The notes beneath the pieces were generated by a model. It was not told the origin of the DNA. It did not search any database and was given only the letters and a program-made list of their open reading frames with translations. DNA of 54,821 nt from assembly GCF_902143375.2 (NCBI RefSeq), contig NZ_CABFVA020000004.1, forward strand, positions 1-54,821, given 5' to 3'. Positions within the stretch are counted from its first letter, which is position 1. Every line of letters starts with the position of its first letter. Made by a program: the position numbers and the translations under genes. This DNA is from Methylacidimicrobium tartarophylax. GTDB lineage: Bacteria > Verrucomicrobiota > Verrucomicrobiia > Methylacidiphilales > Methylacidiphilaceae. Positions 15,611 through 26,000 of the stretch are shown one piece after another.

Positions 15611-17064
15611 GGGAGAACCAGTTCGAAGGTTGTGCCGACCCCCTTGTCGAGCAGCCTTGCCGTGCCTCCGTGCGCGGAAGCGACCTCGCGGACAATCGAG
15701 AGTCCAAGCCCTGTTCCCCCCGCTCGGCCGGTGACAAACGGCTCGAAGAGCTGCTCTCGAACCCGTGTAGGCGGGCCGCTCCCCTCGTCGTGAACCGAGA
15801 AGACCAGGCCCTCGGGAGTCGGGTGAGCCCGGAGCGTGACCTCCGTCTCCCCGGGTGCTGCCTCGATCGCGTTGCGCAGGAGGTTGTCGAGAGCACGGCG
15901 GACCTGCTCCGGATCAAACCACCCTCCCTTGGCCTCGGAGCAAGAAACGAGGACGACACCATTGGCCTTCGCGAGTTCCGCGAGGGCGGAGATACACGAG
16001 GCCAGAAAGGGCTCAAGCTCCACCGCTTCGCAGCGGAGCTTCTCCTTTTCCGTTACCGAGAGAAGGCGGCGGATCAGGGCGTCGAGTCGCTCGATCTGTC
16101 CTAGGATCATCCCCAGAGCGCTATCCTTGCTCCGGCCGTCCCCGCTCAACGCGTTTTCGGCCTTGAGCCGCATGGCGGCAATCGGGTTGCGAATCTCGTG
16201 AGCGATGCCGGCGGAGACGCGTCCGATCGCTGCCAGCCGTTCGGCCGCCGCTACCTGACGGGAAAGACCGTCGGCTTTTCTTCGCGCTTCGGAGAGCCGC
16301 GCCCCCGCATCGTTGAGCGCCGAAACGATCCGGTCGAGCTCCCGCTCGCCGGTGGGATCCAGGACGGGCAAATCGGTGAGGTCGTGCGCCTGCAGAGCAT
16401 TTTCCATGCGCCCGACATGACGCGACCAGCTAAGAGTAAAACTCGTCAAGAGGCCAACGGCAACCAGGACGGTGGCAAAGAGGGTCGTTAAGCCCGCCAT
16501 CAGAAGCCGGTAGCTCCGCCCGGCGAAAGGAAAGACCCGAGTCATCGTCCACGCGGTCAAGCCAACCACCGGGCCGTGGAGAGGAGCGGCGGTGACCAGC
16601 AGGGTTTGCGAGGGGAAGGCGTACCGCTGCACGATCTGGCGATTTTGCGTAAGGGAGAGACGATTGGCCGCTTCGATCCGGGGAAGCTCGGCTTCCGGTA
16701 CATCGGTCTTTGGCCTCTCGCCCGGATAGGTCGGATAACCATAGGCCAAGGACCCCGTTCCTTTTCGCCAGATGCCGCCCTCGATACCCGGGCGGTCTTG
16801 CAAGGCATGGCGAATGAGCTCGGTCAACTCCGCGCGTAAAAGAGCCGCCGGCACCTCGGAAGCATCTCCCGGTGAGCGACCCATAACGGAGCGGTAGCCC
16901 TCGAGGATCGAATCGCAGGCCCGTCCGCTTTCGGCTTGGGCTTGCCCTGTGCGGGCGGTGGTCGATTGGAAGAAGAGAGCCACCATCAGAGCGCCCGCCG
17001 AGGCGGTAGCGACACCGAGCAAGAGCAGCAGGACGATCAGCCGTCCCCGCATGGAGCGAAACAT
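15595..17064 (-). CDS. Sensor histidine kinase, cognate to the NtrC-type regulator
   Basis: About 489 residues. Two membrane segments (about 8-32 and 185-209) enclose a periplasmic sensor region of about 150 residues with no recognised family. Then comes a linker, the H-box VSAGIAHEIRNP (His near 289), N-box RRALDNLLRNAIEAAP, and ATP-binding glycine boxes DEGSGPPT and GGTGLGLSIV. It autophosphorylates on His and passes the phosphate to the overlapping regulator. ATG 17064 is chosen; TTG 17082 and ATG 17052 are possible. The upstream lipoprotein gene is on the same strand. Confidence 0.92.
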   Translation of the reverse strand: MFRSMRGRLIVLLLLLGVATASAGALMVALFFQSTTARTGQAQAESGRACDSILEGYRSVMGRSPGDASEVPAALLRAELTELIRHALQDRPGIEGGIWRKGTGSLAYGYPTYPGERPKTDVPEAELPRIEAANRLSLTQNRQIVQRYAFPSQTLLVTAAPLHGPVVGLTAWTMTRVFPFAGRSYRLLMAGLTTLFATVLVAVGLLTSFTLSWSRHVGRMENALQAHDLTDLPVLDPTGERELDRIVSALNDAGARLSEARRKADGLSRQVAAAERLAAIGRVSAGIAHEIRNPIAAMRLKAENALSGDGRSKDSALGMILGQIERLDALIRRLLSVTEKEKLRCEAVELEPFLASCISALAELAKANGVVLVSCSEAKGGWFDPEQVRRALDNLLRNAIEAAPGETEVTLRAHPTPEGLVFSVHDEGSGPPTRVREQLFEPFVTGRAGGTGLGLSIVREVASAHGGTARLLDKGVGTTFELVLPWPRS

Positions 17065-17227
17065 AGAACCGCCCGATGGCAATTGGAATGTCCACTACTC
17101 TACCCCGGAACGGCGAAGGGAGACCAGTTCTGCTTGCGCCGCGGAGACGGCCGATGCCGGCCCCGACCAAGAGAGTTCGACGACGCCGACGATCCCAGCC
17201 GGAAGGCTTGGGAAGCGGGTCGCGCGG

Positions 17228-17380
17228 CTAACTCTTATGATCGATCGGCTGGTAGCTCGGGGCAGGCGTTTGCGAGGTCGGCTGCGGTTTGGGCTTTTCG
17301 GAGCAGGCCACGATGAGCAGAAGCGAGAGAGCAACCAGTGCTTTGCCTACGACAGAAACGGGAAAACGCGGGGTTTGCAT
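17228..17380 (-). CDS. Small lipoprotein, about 50 residues
   Basis: From ATG 17380: basic start, hydrophobic GKALVALSLLLIVAC with a lipobox-like IVAC, then a Pro/Thr/Gln-rich tail (EKPKPQPTSQTPAPSYQPID). This is the layout of a tiny lipoprotein, as in entericidin-like or adaptor peptides. It lies about 160 bases upstream of the histidine kinase on the same strand, so it may be its target or a sensor accessory. No convincing ribosome site. Confidence 0.5.
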   Translation of the reverse strand: MQTPRFPVSVVGKALVALSLLLIVACSEKPKPQPTSQTPAPSYQPIDHKS

Positions 17381-17503
17381 AACCGTAGAGAATGCCGAAT
17401 CGGACACGGCGGCACCACTCAATTCCTCAAGGAGGTGCCGCTTTATGTTTCTTGAACGAAGCATCTTGTGCGAACGGATCTGCGCTGGAAAACCGAAAAC
17501 CGG

Positions 17504-19714
17504 CTACTGCTCCTCGCGTGTCAGAACTAGGCTCCGGTAACGATCGACCCCCGCCATCCAGGCAGGAGGAATGACCGTCGTACCGCTGTACTCCAGGATG
17601 ACCGCGGGTCCTTCAATCCGGTTTCCCGGAAGAAGTCGCTCCCTCTGGTAAAAGCGGGCGGTCTGAACCCGGCCCGCAAACCAGACCGGTCGCTGGTAAA
17701 GCAGGCTTTCCTCGGGTTCTTCGGGACCCGTCACCTTCTCCGGAAAAAGGGCGGGCTTTCGGGGAATGCCGCGGGCCTGCAGACGAAGCGCGACGATCTC
17801 CGTCTTTCGACCCCAGTCGGCGTAACCGTACTTGATCTCGTGCAACCGATGGAACTGGCTGACATACTCTTCGGTGTAGGGCGTCGTGATCTCGAAGCCC
17901 TGGCCCACGTAGCGGAGATCGAGAAAGAACGAGAGCCTTCGTTCGGTCTTGGCAAAACCATCGGCGGCCAGCTCCTCTTCCGCTCGCGCCGCCAGCCGGG
18001 CGAAGCCCCGCCTCAGCTCCTCCTCCTCCGTCTGCTCCTGTGCCTGGAGCAGGGTCTCGACGTAATCCCTCACAAAATCCGAAAAGAGACCGCCGAGAGC
18101 CGAGAAAAGGCCCGGATCTCGTGGGATGAGAGCCCGTCGAATCTCCAAGGCATCCGCCAGATCGCAGGCGTGCAAACCCCCGGCACCGCCGTACGCCAGA
18201 AGAGGGAAATCGCGAGGATCCTTGCCGCTCTCCGCGCAAACGAGCTGGATGGCTCGCGCCATGCGCACGTTGACGACATCCAAGATCCCTTGAGCCCATT
18301 TCTCTGCGGCGTTCTCTTCTTCCGCTCCGCTGCCGCACAACGCAGCCAGATGCTCACGGCCAAATCTCGCGAAGAATTCCCGGGCCCGGACGGCATCCAA
18401 GCCCATTTGGCCGCCTAGCAGGCCGCCCGGCCCGATCCGTCCAAGGACCAGATGTGCGTCGGTCACGGTGATCTCCTCCCCCCTGCCGTAGCAGACCGGT
18501 CCGGGATCTGCGCCCGCGCTCTCCGGGCCCACGCGCAGGGCCCCTCCCTCATCGATACGGGCGATCGAGCCTCCACCCGCCGCAACCGTCTGAATGGGGA
18601 GAAGCGGTATGCCAACCGGATAGTCGCCGATCCTGCCGCCGCGGCTTGGCACTTCGACGTCCCCCACAAGGGTCACGTCGGTCGATGTGCCTCCCATATC
18701 GAGGGCGATGACCTGCGGGAAACCGGCAAGACGTCCCCAGGCGGCGGCGGCGACCACCCCGGCCGCCGGCCCCGAAAGCGCCGTCTGAATGGGGTAGTCG
18801 GCCGCGTACCTCGCGGAGAGAGCGCCGCCGTTCGACTGCATGACCCACAGAGAACTGGCCTGAGGCTCCTCGATCCGCGTTGTCTCCGCCAGGCTTTTTA
18901 CCCCTTGCTCGGCACGACCAAGATAGCGCCGCAGTATCGGAGCGATGTACGCATTGAGGACGGTCGTAGACGTCCGTTCGTACTCGCGATGCTCGGGAAG
19001 CACTCGGCAGGAAAGCGAGACGGGCAGACCGAGATCCTGGAGCAGCATCCCCGTCTCCTCTTCGTGCCGAGGATTGGCAAACGAGAAGAGGTAGACGACC
19101 GCAACACTCTCCACACCGGATTCCCGAAGATGGTTCTTCCTCGCCAGTACCGCCGACGGATCGAGCGGCCTCAGGATCTCCCCGCCCACCCCCACGCGCT
19201 CCGGAATGCCATGGCGCCGCTCAGACGGGACCAGCGGAGCGGGCTTCGACGGTCCCAGGGCATAAAGTTTCGGCCGATTCTGCCGGCCGATCTCCAGGAG
19301 ATCCTCAAAGCCCTCGGTGGTCAAAAGTGCGGTGCGCGCCCCTTTCTGCTCCAAAATCGCGTTGGTTCCTACCGTAGTACCGTGAACGACCTCGATCCGG
19401 CTCGGATTCCGGTCCTGCAGAAGACGCCGGATCCCCGCCAAAAGCGCCTCTTCGGGAGCGTGCGGCGTCGAAGGCAGCTTGAGACAAAAAAGTCTCCCTT
19501 GCCAGAGGGCGACGCAATCCGTAAAGGTACCGCCGGTGTCCACGGCGACGCGAAGAAGACGGCTTCCCGATCGACCCGGGGACAGAGCGGGAGCTGTTTC
19601 CATGGTGAACGCGAGGCTCTGCCGGGACTGCACCGGGAGACGCTCTCTTTCCGTTTCGCCATCTCTTGGTTTTGCCATTTGCCCGATCTTCCGGTAGAAG
19701 TTCCCGGCAAACAT
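17504..19714 (-). CDS. Hydantoinase/oxoprolinase subunit A family protein (HyuA-like)
   Basis: 736 residues. The N-terminal hydantoinase A domain has LRVAVDTGGTFTDCVALWQG, HGTTVGTNAILEQKGARTALLTTEGFEDLLEIGRQNRP and IALDMGGTSTDVTL, an actin-like ATP-binding fold. The C-terminal half has LLAYGGAGGLHACDLADAL. Members hydrolyse 5-oxoproline or N-methylhydantoin with ATP, usually as A plus B subunits. No HyuB gene is nearby, so its partner is missing or elsewhere. ATG 19714 has AAGG upstream, but the first 37 residues are not family-like; ATG 19603 is an alternative start. It is divergent from the next gene with only 18 bases between starts. Confidence 0.88.
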   Translation of the reverse strand: MFAGNFYRKIGQMAKPRDGETERERLPVQSRQSLAFTMETAPALSPGRSGSRLLRVAVDTGGTFTDCVALWQGRLFCLKLPSTPHAPEEALLAGIRRLLQDRNPSRIEVVHGTTVGTNAILEQKGARTALLTTEGFEDLLEIGRQNRPKLYALGPSKPAPLVPSERRHGIPERVGVGGEILRPLDPSAVLARKNHLRESGVESVAVVYLFSFANPRHEEETGMLLQDLGLPVSLSCRVLPEHREYERTSTTVLNAYIAPILRRYLGRAEQGVKSLAETTRIEEPQASSLWVMQSNGGALSARYAADYPIQTALSGPAAGVVAAAAWGRLAGFPQVIALDMGGTSTDVTLVGDVEVPSRGGRIGDYPVGIPLLPIQTVAAGGGSIARIDEGGALRVGPESAGADPGPVCYGRGEEITVTDAHLVLGRIGPGGLLGGQMGLDAVRAREFFARFGREHLAALCGSGAEEENAAEKWAQGILDVVNVRMARAIQLVCAESGKDPRDFPLLAYGGAGGLHACDLADALEIRRALIPRDPGLFSALGGLFSDFVRDYVETLLQAQEQTEEEELRRGFARLAARAEEELAADGFAKTERRLSFFLDLRYVGQGFEITTPYTEEYVSQFHRLHEIKYGYADWGRKTEIVALRLQARGIPRKPALFPEKVTGPEEPEESLLYQRPVWFAGRVQTARFYQRERLLPGNRIEGPAVILEYSGTTVIPPAWMAGVDRYRSLVLTREEQ

Positions 19715-19732
19715 AACAGGAAGCCTTGATTT

Positions 19733-21361
19733 ATGCCTAGCCAGGAAGCCCGTTCAGCCCCTCTCGATCCACCCGTCTCTCCGGAAGAGCTTCTCCGTTT
19801 TCTAAAGGATCCGCGCTCCTACCCCCACCACCCCGCTCGGGTCGACTTCCTCCAGACTCACGCGTCCTACGTCTTCCTCGTCCCGCCCTATGTCTACAAG
19901 GTCAAGAAGCCGGTGAACTTCGGTTTTCTCGACTACTCGACCCTCGAAAAGCGCAAACACTTCTGCGAGCAGGAAGTCGCCTTGAATCGGGAACTCTGCT
20001 CCGAGGCCTATCTGGGGGTACTCCCCATCGTCCGGGAGAACGGCGCGCTCCACTTCGAGGGAGCGGGAGAGCCGGTGGAATACGCGGTTCGCATGGCGCA
20101 GCTCCCTGGAGAGTTTTTCGCCAAGCACCTGCTTCCCCAGGGCTTGTTCGGCACGCCCGAGCTCGACCGCGTTGCCGAGCGGCTGGCTGCCTTCTACCAG
20201 GGACAGCCGCCCAAGGAATCGGTTCTGGATTGGGGCCGAGTCGAAAAGCTGCGGATCACCTCAGACGAGAACTTTACCCAGACGGAGGGGGACATTGGAA
20301 AAACCATCGACCGGGTGACCTGGGAGACGCTCCGGTTCTTTACCGAAGAGTTTTATCGGCAGCGCGCCTCCCTCTTCGAACGAAGGGTGCGCGAAGGCTG
20401 GATCAAGGACGGGCACGGAGATCTCCACCTCGAGCATATTCATATTTCGCCGCAAGGACTCTGCATCTACGATCGCATCGAGTTCAACGACCGGTTCCGC
20501 TCCGTCGATGTCGCCAGCGATGCAGCGTTTCTCGCGATGGACCTCGCTTTCCAGGACCGCTTGGATTTGGGCCGCTACTTCCTCGAACAGATGGCGCGCA
20601 GGATGAACGACCCGGAGATGCTCGAGCTGACCGACTTCTACTGCTGCCAGCGAGCCTATGTGCGCGGCAAGGTCGAATCGATGACGGCGCGAGATCCGCT
20701 GGTACCCTTCGCCGCGCAGGAGCAGTGCCGGCGGCGAGCCGGACGCTATTTCCAACTCGGGCTCCGCTATGCCACGGTTGGCTCCCGGCCGACCGCCCTG
20801 GCGGTGCTCGGACGGGTCGGCGCCGGCAAGACGACCCTGGCGGCCGGCTTGGCAAGGGAACTCGGCTGGGAACAGCTTTCTTCGGATTCCCTTCGCAAGC
20901 AGCTTGCCGGTCTGCCCGCTGGAGAACGGCCCGGTGAGGAAGTGCGCTCCTGGCTCTATTCGCCCGCGTTTTCCGAGAAAGTGTATGACGAGCTGTTCCG
21001 TCGCACCCTCGAAGCCCTCCGTACTCGTTCGGGTTGCATCATCGACGCCACCTTTTCCCGCCGCGAGGAGCGCCACAGACTCCACGAGATCTGCTCGCAA
21101 GCCGGGGCGACGCTCGTGCTCCTGGAAGCAGAGGCGGGCGAGGCCCTCCGGCGAGGCCGGCTCCAAGCTCGCGAGGAGCAGCCGGGCACGATCTCGGACG
21201 CCCGGGTGGAAAACCTGGAACTTCTCGACGGACGATTCGAGCCGCCCACGGAAGCGTTCGAGCAAACGCCCCTGCGGATTTCCTGCGAGAAGAGTCCGGA
21301 AGCCGCCGTTTCCGAGGCTCTCCACGCGTTAGCTTCCCGAAAAGCCGCCGCCCTCCTCTGA
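19733..21361 (+). CDS. Two-domain protein: APH-like kinase fold plus P-loop kinase
   Basis: 542 residues. The first about 330 residues are an aminoglycoside-phosphotransferase-like domain (COG2187 type) with KVKKPVNFGFLDYSTLEKR at the front and the catalytic DGHGDLHLEHIHI. The second (about 350-542) is a P-loop kinase with Walker A GRVGAGKTTLA and a lid with RAREEQPG-like basic residues, as in COG0645. This fusion is common in Proteobacteria and other phyla, of unknown substrate. AGGAAG nine bases upstream supports ATG 19733. Its 3' end overlaps the convergent APC permease gene by 33 bases. Confidence 0.88.
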   Translation: MPSQEARSAPLDPPVSPEELLRFLKDPRSYPHHPARVDFLQTHASYVFLVPPYVYKVKKPVNFGFLDYSTLEKRKHFCEQEVALNRELCSEAYLGVLPIVRENGALHFEGAGEPVEYAVRMAQLPGEFFAKHLLPQGLFGTPELDRVAERLAAFYQGQPPKESVLDWGRVEKLRITSDENFTQTEGDIGKTIDRVTWETLRFFTEEFYRQRASLFERRVREGWIKDGHGDLHLEHIHISPQGLCIYDRIEFNDRFRSVDVASDAAFLAMDLAFQDRLDLGRYFLEQMARRMNDPEMLELTDFYCCQRAYVRGKVESMTARDPLVPFAAQEQCRRRAGRYFQLGLRYATVGSRPTALAVLGRVGAGKTTLAAGLARELGWEQLSSDSLRKQLAGLPAGERPGEEVRSWLYSPAFSEKVYDELFRRTLEALRTRSGCIIDATFSRREERHRLHEICSQAGATLVLLEAEAGEALRRGRLQAREEQPGTISDARVENLELLDGRFEPPTEAFEQTPLRISCEKSPEAAVSEALHALASRKAAALL

Positions 21362-22825
21362 TTGGGGGCGGTTCAGCCCCGTGGAGTACCAGACTCCCTC
21401 GGGGCGGGGAAACGCATTCTCGAAATCGGTAGCTCTCCGAGTCAAGGCCGCGTGGGATGGGCGGCCCGGGCGACCCCAGAGAAGCACTAGGTAGATCAGG
21501 GCTCCCACCAACATCCAAAGCAGAAAACAGACGAACGTTTTGCGACTCAGATTGGTCATCAGGTAGCCGCAAAAGCCGATCGCGGTCAGGGCGCTCCACG
21601 GCATGACCGGCACTTGAAACGGTCGCAGCAGCCCGGGTCTCTTTTTTCGGAGCACCAAGACTCCCAAGGCAACGACCATGAACGCGGCAAGTGCCCCCAT
21701 GTTCGTGAGCTCCGCGACCGACTCGATCGGCAGGAAGCCGGCAATTCCCGCAACCAGTGACCCGATGAGAAGGATCATGCGCGCCGGCGTCCGCGAGACG
21801 GGATGCAGCTTCCCTAGAAAGCCAGGCAGCAAGCCATCCCGGCACATGGCGAAAAAGACCCGGGATTGGCCATAGAGGTTCACCAGAAGGGCGGAGGTGA
21901 TCCCGGCTATAGCGCCAACCGCCACGAAGTCAGCGGCTACCCGCTCTCCTACCTGGACCAAGGCGAAAGCGACCGGATCCTTCACATTGAGAATCCGGTA
22001 AGGAACGATTCCGGTCAGGACGACTCCCACCAGGATGTAGATCACGGTGCATACGACGAGCGATCCGAGGATTCCCAGCGGCAGGTCGCGCTGCGGATTT
22101 TTCGCCTCCTCCGCCGCGGTCGAAACCGCGTCGAATCCGACGTAGGCGAAAAAGATGAGTGCGGCTCCCGTCATGACTCCCTTCCAACCGAAAGGGAGGA
22201 GAGGATGCCAGTTTTGCGGGTTCACATGGCGGACGGCGACCAGCAAAAAAAAGCCGATTACCAGGAGCTTCACCACGACGATCCCGTGATTAAAGCGCGC
22301 ACTCTCCCGCGCCCCAAGGGCAAGAATCCCGCTCAACCCGAACGCGATCAGCGCCGCGGGAAGGTTGAGCCAACCCCCTTCGTGGGGAGCCTTGCCCAGA
22401 GCCGTCGGCAAGGAGAGGCCGACCCCGGCCAAGAGCTCCTGGAAATATCCCGACCAGCCAATCGCCACCACCCCGCCCGTCAACAGGTAGGCCAGAATCA
22501 AGTTCCATCCCGTGAGCCACCCGGCGAATTCCCCCATGCTCAAGGAGGCATACGCATAGGCGCTTCCCGCGGTCGGCACCACGGAGGCAAACTCCGCGTA
22601 GCAGAGCGCCGAGAAAACACAGGCCAACCCCGCCACCACGAAGGAGAGCCAGAGGCCCGGTCCCGCCGCGGTAGCAGCAGCGACGCCGGTGAGCACGAAA
22701 ACCCCGGCGCCGACGATCGCACCCACCCCGAGGAGCATCAAGTCGAGCGCGGAGAGCGTGCGGCAAAGCTCTACCGGAGCTCCTTGTCGTTCCGGCGATT
22801 GCCTTTCCCTTCGTTGCGATTCCAT
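21329..22825 (-). CDS. Amino acid permease, APC superfamily (cationic amino acid transporter-like)
   Basis: 498-residue inner-membrane protein with about 12 hydrophobic segments. LMLLGVGAIVGAGVFVLTGVAA at the N-terminus is the unwound first helix of APC transporters that binds the amino acid; FFAYVGFDAVSTAAEEAKNPQRDLP in TM6-7 is diagnostic for the CAT/YfnA group. Substrate probably a cationic or small neutral amino acid, by family only. ATG 22825 follows AGAGAAG; a GTG at 22852 is possible. The last residues overlap the convergent gene. Confidence 0.9.
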   Translation of the reverse strand: MESQRRERQSPERQGAPVELCRTLSALDLMLLGVGAIVGAGVFVLTGVAAATAAGPGLWLSFVVAGLACVFSALCYAEFASVVPTAGSAYAYASLSMGEFAGWLTGWNLILAYLLTGGVVAIGWSGYFQELLAGVGLSLPTALGKAPHEGGWLNLPAALIAFGLSGILALGARESARFNHGIVVVKLLVIGFFLLVAVRHVNPQNWHPLLPFGWKGVMTGAALIFFAYVGFDAVSTAAEEAKNPQRDLPLGILGSLVVCTVIYILVGVVLTGIVPYRILNVKDPVAFALVQVGERVAADFVAVGAIAGITSALLVNLYGQSRVFFAMCRDGLLPGFLGKLHPVSRTPARMILLIGSLVAGIAGFLPIESVAELTNMGALAAFMVVALGVLVLRKKRPGLLRPFQVPVMPWSALTAIGFCGYLMTNLSRKTFVCFLLWMLVGALIYLVLLWGRPGRPSHAALTRRATDFENAFPRPEGVWYSTGLNRPQSEEGGGFSGS

Positions 22826-23029
22826 CTTCTCTTTTCTCTCTTGCGGCACCAAAGCAGTCTTCGTTCCGGGAGAGGCGCTTTTTTGCTCTCTTCCAGGAAA
22901 ATCATGAACAGCGGGCGACGGTTGTCCACGATTTTATTGGCTCCGCCGGGAGAGGCCACAGACCATCCAACCTTGCGGGAAGCGGCGATCTGACGATGAT
23001 TAGAGTGGTCTTTTCCTGACACAAGGATC

Positions 23030-26000
23030 GTGAGCTTCCACCCCGCCGTCCGAGACTGGTTTGCCAAAGCAATCGGCGCTCCGACGCCGGTGCAGCAAGC
23101 GGCATGGCCCTTGATCCAGAGTGGGCGACCGGTTCTCCTCTCGTCCCCGACGGGATCGGGGAAGACTTTGGCCGCTTTTCTCGGAGCAATCGACCGGCTC
23201 GTTCGCTGCGGCCAATCCGGAAAGCTGGCGGACCAGGTCTCTGTCCTCTACGTCTCCCCGCTGCGCGCCCTCTCCTACGATGTTCACCGGAACCTGCTCG
23301 AGCCGCTCTCCGGGATCCGCCGGGAGCTCGTCGCCCGCGGCCTCGACGCTCCCGAGATCCGTATCGCGGTGCGAACCGGCGATACGCCGCCCTCCGAGCG
23401 GGCCCAAATGCTGCGCCGGCCTCCGCACCTCCTAGTCACCACTCCGGAATCGCTCTACCTGCTTCTCGGAAGTGCGGGCGGCCGCCGCCTCCTAACCACC
23501 GTCGAGGCAGTGATTGTAGACGAAATCCATGCCGTGGCCTCGGGGAAGCGAGGCGCCCATCTCTCCCTTTCCCTCGAGAGGCTCTCCGGCCTCAATCCGT
23601 CCTTTTTCCAGCGAATCGGGCTTTCCGCGACCCAGCGGCCGATTGGCGAGCTCGCCCGTTTTTTGACCGGGGTGCCGGCTCATGACGCGCCTTCCTGCTC
23701 GATCGTCGATCTCGGTTCCCGACGAAAGAGGGAGCTCGTGATCGAGCTCCCCCCCTCTCCCTTGGAACCAGTCCTTGCCGCCGAAGTTTGGGAAGAGATC
23801 TACGATCGATTGGCCGAGCTTGTCCGCTCGCGCCGAACGACTCTCGTCTTCGTGAACAGCCGGCGCCTCGCCGAGCGCGTCGCCCACCATCTGACCGGAC
23901 GACTCGGAGAAGAAAGCGTCGCCGCACATCACGGGAGCCTCAGCCGTGAGCGCCGCCTCGCCGCCGAGGAACGTCTGAAAAGCGGGCGACTCTCGGTCCT
24001 CGTGGCCACCTCTTCCTTGGAGCTCGGCATCGACGTCGGCGAGATCGACCTCGTTTGCCAACTCGGCTCGCCGCGATCCATCGGCGCCTTCCTGCAGCGG
24101 GTCGGCCGATCGGGCCACCGCCTGGGCGACGCGATTCCGGAGGGAAGACTCTTCCCGCTGAGCCAGGATGATCTCGTCGAATGCGCCGGGCTCCTTCTGG
24201 CGGTCAGGAAGGGTGTCCTCGATCGCCTCGCCATTCCCGAAGCCCCGCTCGATGTTCTCGCCCAACAGATCGTCGCGGAGGTGGCGGCCGGCCCCAAGGA
24301 GGAAGAGGCGCTCTTTCGGATGATCCGGCGGGCCTACCCGTATCGTCGGCTCCGTCGCGAGGAGTTCCTTCGGCTCGTGCAGATGCTTGCCGACGGCTAC
24401 TCCCCGAGGCGAGAACGGAGCAAGGCCTTTCTCTTCCGTGACTGCGCGCAAAAGAGAGTTCTTCCCCGAAAGGGCGCCCGACTCGCGGCGCTGCTCAACG
24501 GCGGGTCGATTCCCGACGCCGGCGATTACCCCGTCGTGGCGGACCCCGAGGGAATCACCCTGGGCACGGTAAACGAGGATTTTGCGGTCGAGAGCCTCCC
24601 GGGGGACATCTTTGCCTTGGGCAACACCTCCTGGCGGCTCCGGAAGATCGAACGGGGAGTGGTTCGCGTCGAGGATGCGCACGGAGAGGCTCCGACGATC
24701 CCGTTTTGGCTTGGCGAGCTGCCTGGCCGCAGCCGCGAGCTCTCCGAGAGCGCGGGCATGATCCGCCGCCGCGTGGACCAGTGGCTTGCGGAGGTCGAAG
24801 GAAGAGTACCAGGGGACGCGGAGGGGATCGTCGCGGGCAAGCTCCAACGCTTGGTTGGACTCTCCGAGCGTGCCGCCCGAGAGCTCTCTTCCTACCTGGC
24901 GGCAACCCGATCGGCCCTCGGCGTTGTCCCGCATCCCGGGCACGTCGGGATCGAGCGCTTTTTCGATCCCTGCGGGGCGACCCAGATCGTCATCCATTCT
25001 CCTTTCGGCAGCCGCGTGAATCGCGCCTGGGGACTCGCCCTGCGCAAGCGCTTTTGCCGCAAGTTCAACTTCGAACTCCAGGCCGCGGCAACCGAGGACG
25101 CCATCCTGCTCTCGCTCACCCATGCGCATAGCTTCCCTCTGACGGACATCCTCTCCTTCCTCCATCCGGAATCCGTCCGCTCCGTCCTGATCCAGGCTCT
25201 CCTGGCGAGCCCCATGTTCACCGTCCGCTGGCGCTGGACAACCTCGACCGCGCTCGCGGTCCCCCGGCGCCGAGGAAAAGGCAGGGTCCCTCCCCTTCTC
25301 CAACGGATGGAAGCCGAAGAACTGCTCGGCGCGATCTTTCCGGATGCGGTCGCCTGCCTGGAAAACATCAGCGGCGACCGGGAATGCCCCGATCATCCCC
25401 TGGTCGAGCAGACGCTCCGCGACTGCCTTTCGGAAGTGATGGATCTCTCCGGACTGGAAGAGGTCCTTCGCAAGTTGCAAGCGGGCGAGATCGTCGCGAC
25501 CGCGCGGGACCTCCGTGAGCCTTCCCCCGCCGCCCGCTCCATCTTGGCCGCCCACCCCTACTCGTTCCTCGATCCCGCCCCGCTCGAAGAGCGCCGGGCG
25601 CGCGCCCTGACCTACTCCGGCCACCTCCCCCCCGCCGAACTCCGGCAGCTCTCATTTGCCGATCCGATTGCCGTGCGGCGAGTGCAAGAGGAAGCCTGGC
25701 CCGACCCCGAGGATCCGGATCAGATGGAGGATGCGCTTCTTCTCCTGGGCTTTCTCACTCTTCGGGAAGGAAGGGAGGGACGGCCGAAGCAGCTTCGCGG
25801 TTCCCCGCAAAGACCGGAACGCTCCTGGGAACCTCTGCTCCAAGAACTGGTGAAGGCCGGCCGAGCCATTGCCTTCCGTTGCCGGCCGGACCGGAACGAC
25901 TTTCTTTGGAGCTCTCCTGCCTGGCTCGCCCACTGGAAAGCGCTCTTCCCGCAGGGGGAGATCGTTTTAGGAGCAAAGACTCCTCTGCCCGACGCAGCTT

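Noticed and set aside
17420-17445. Sigma-54-like GGCAC...TTG upstream of the small lipoprotein
   Set aside because: The GG element lacks the GC dinucleotide at the required 10-base spacing.
23492-25624. Very long open frame (710 codons) on the minus strand inside lhr
   Set aside because: Shadow frame caused by high GC; composition is Arg/Gly/Glu-rich with no motif, while the plus-strand helicase is unambiguous.
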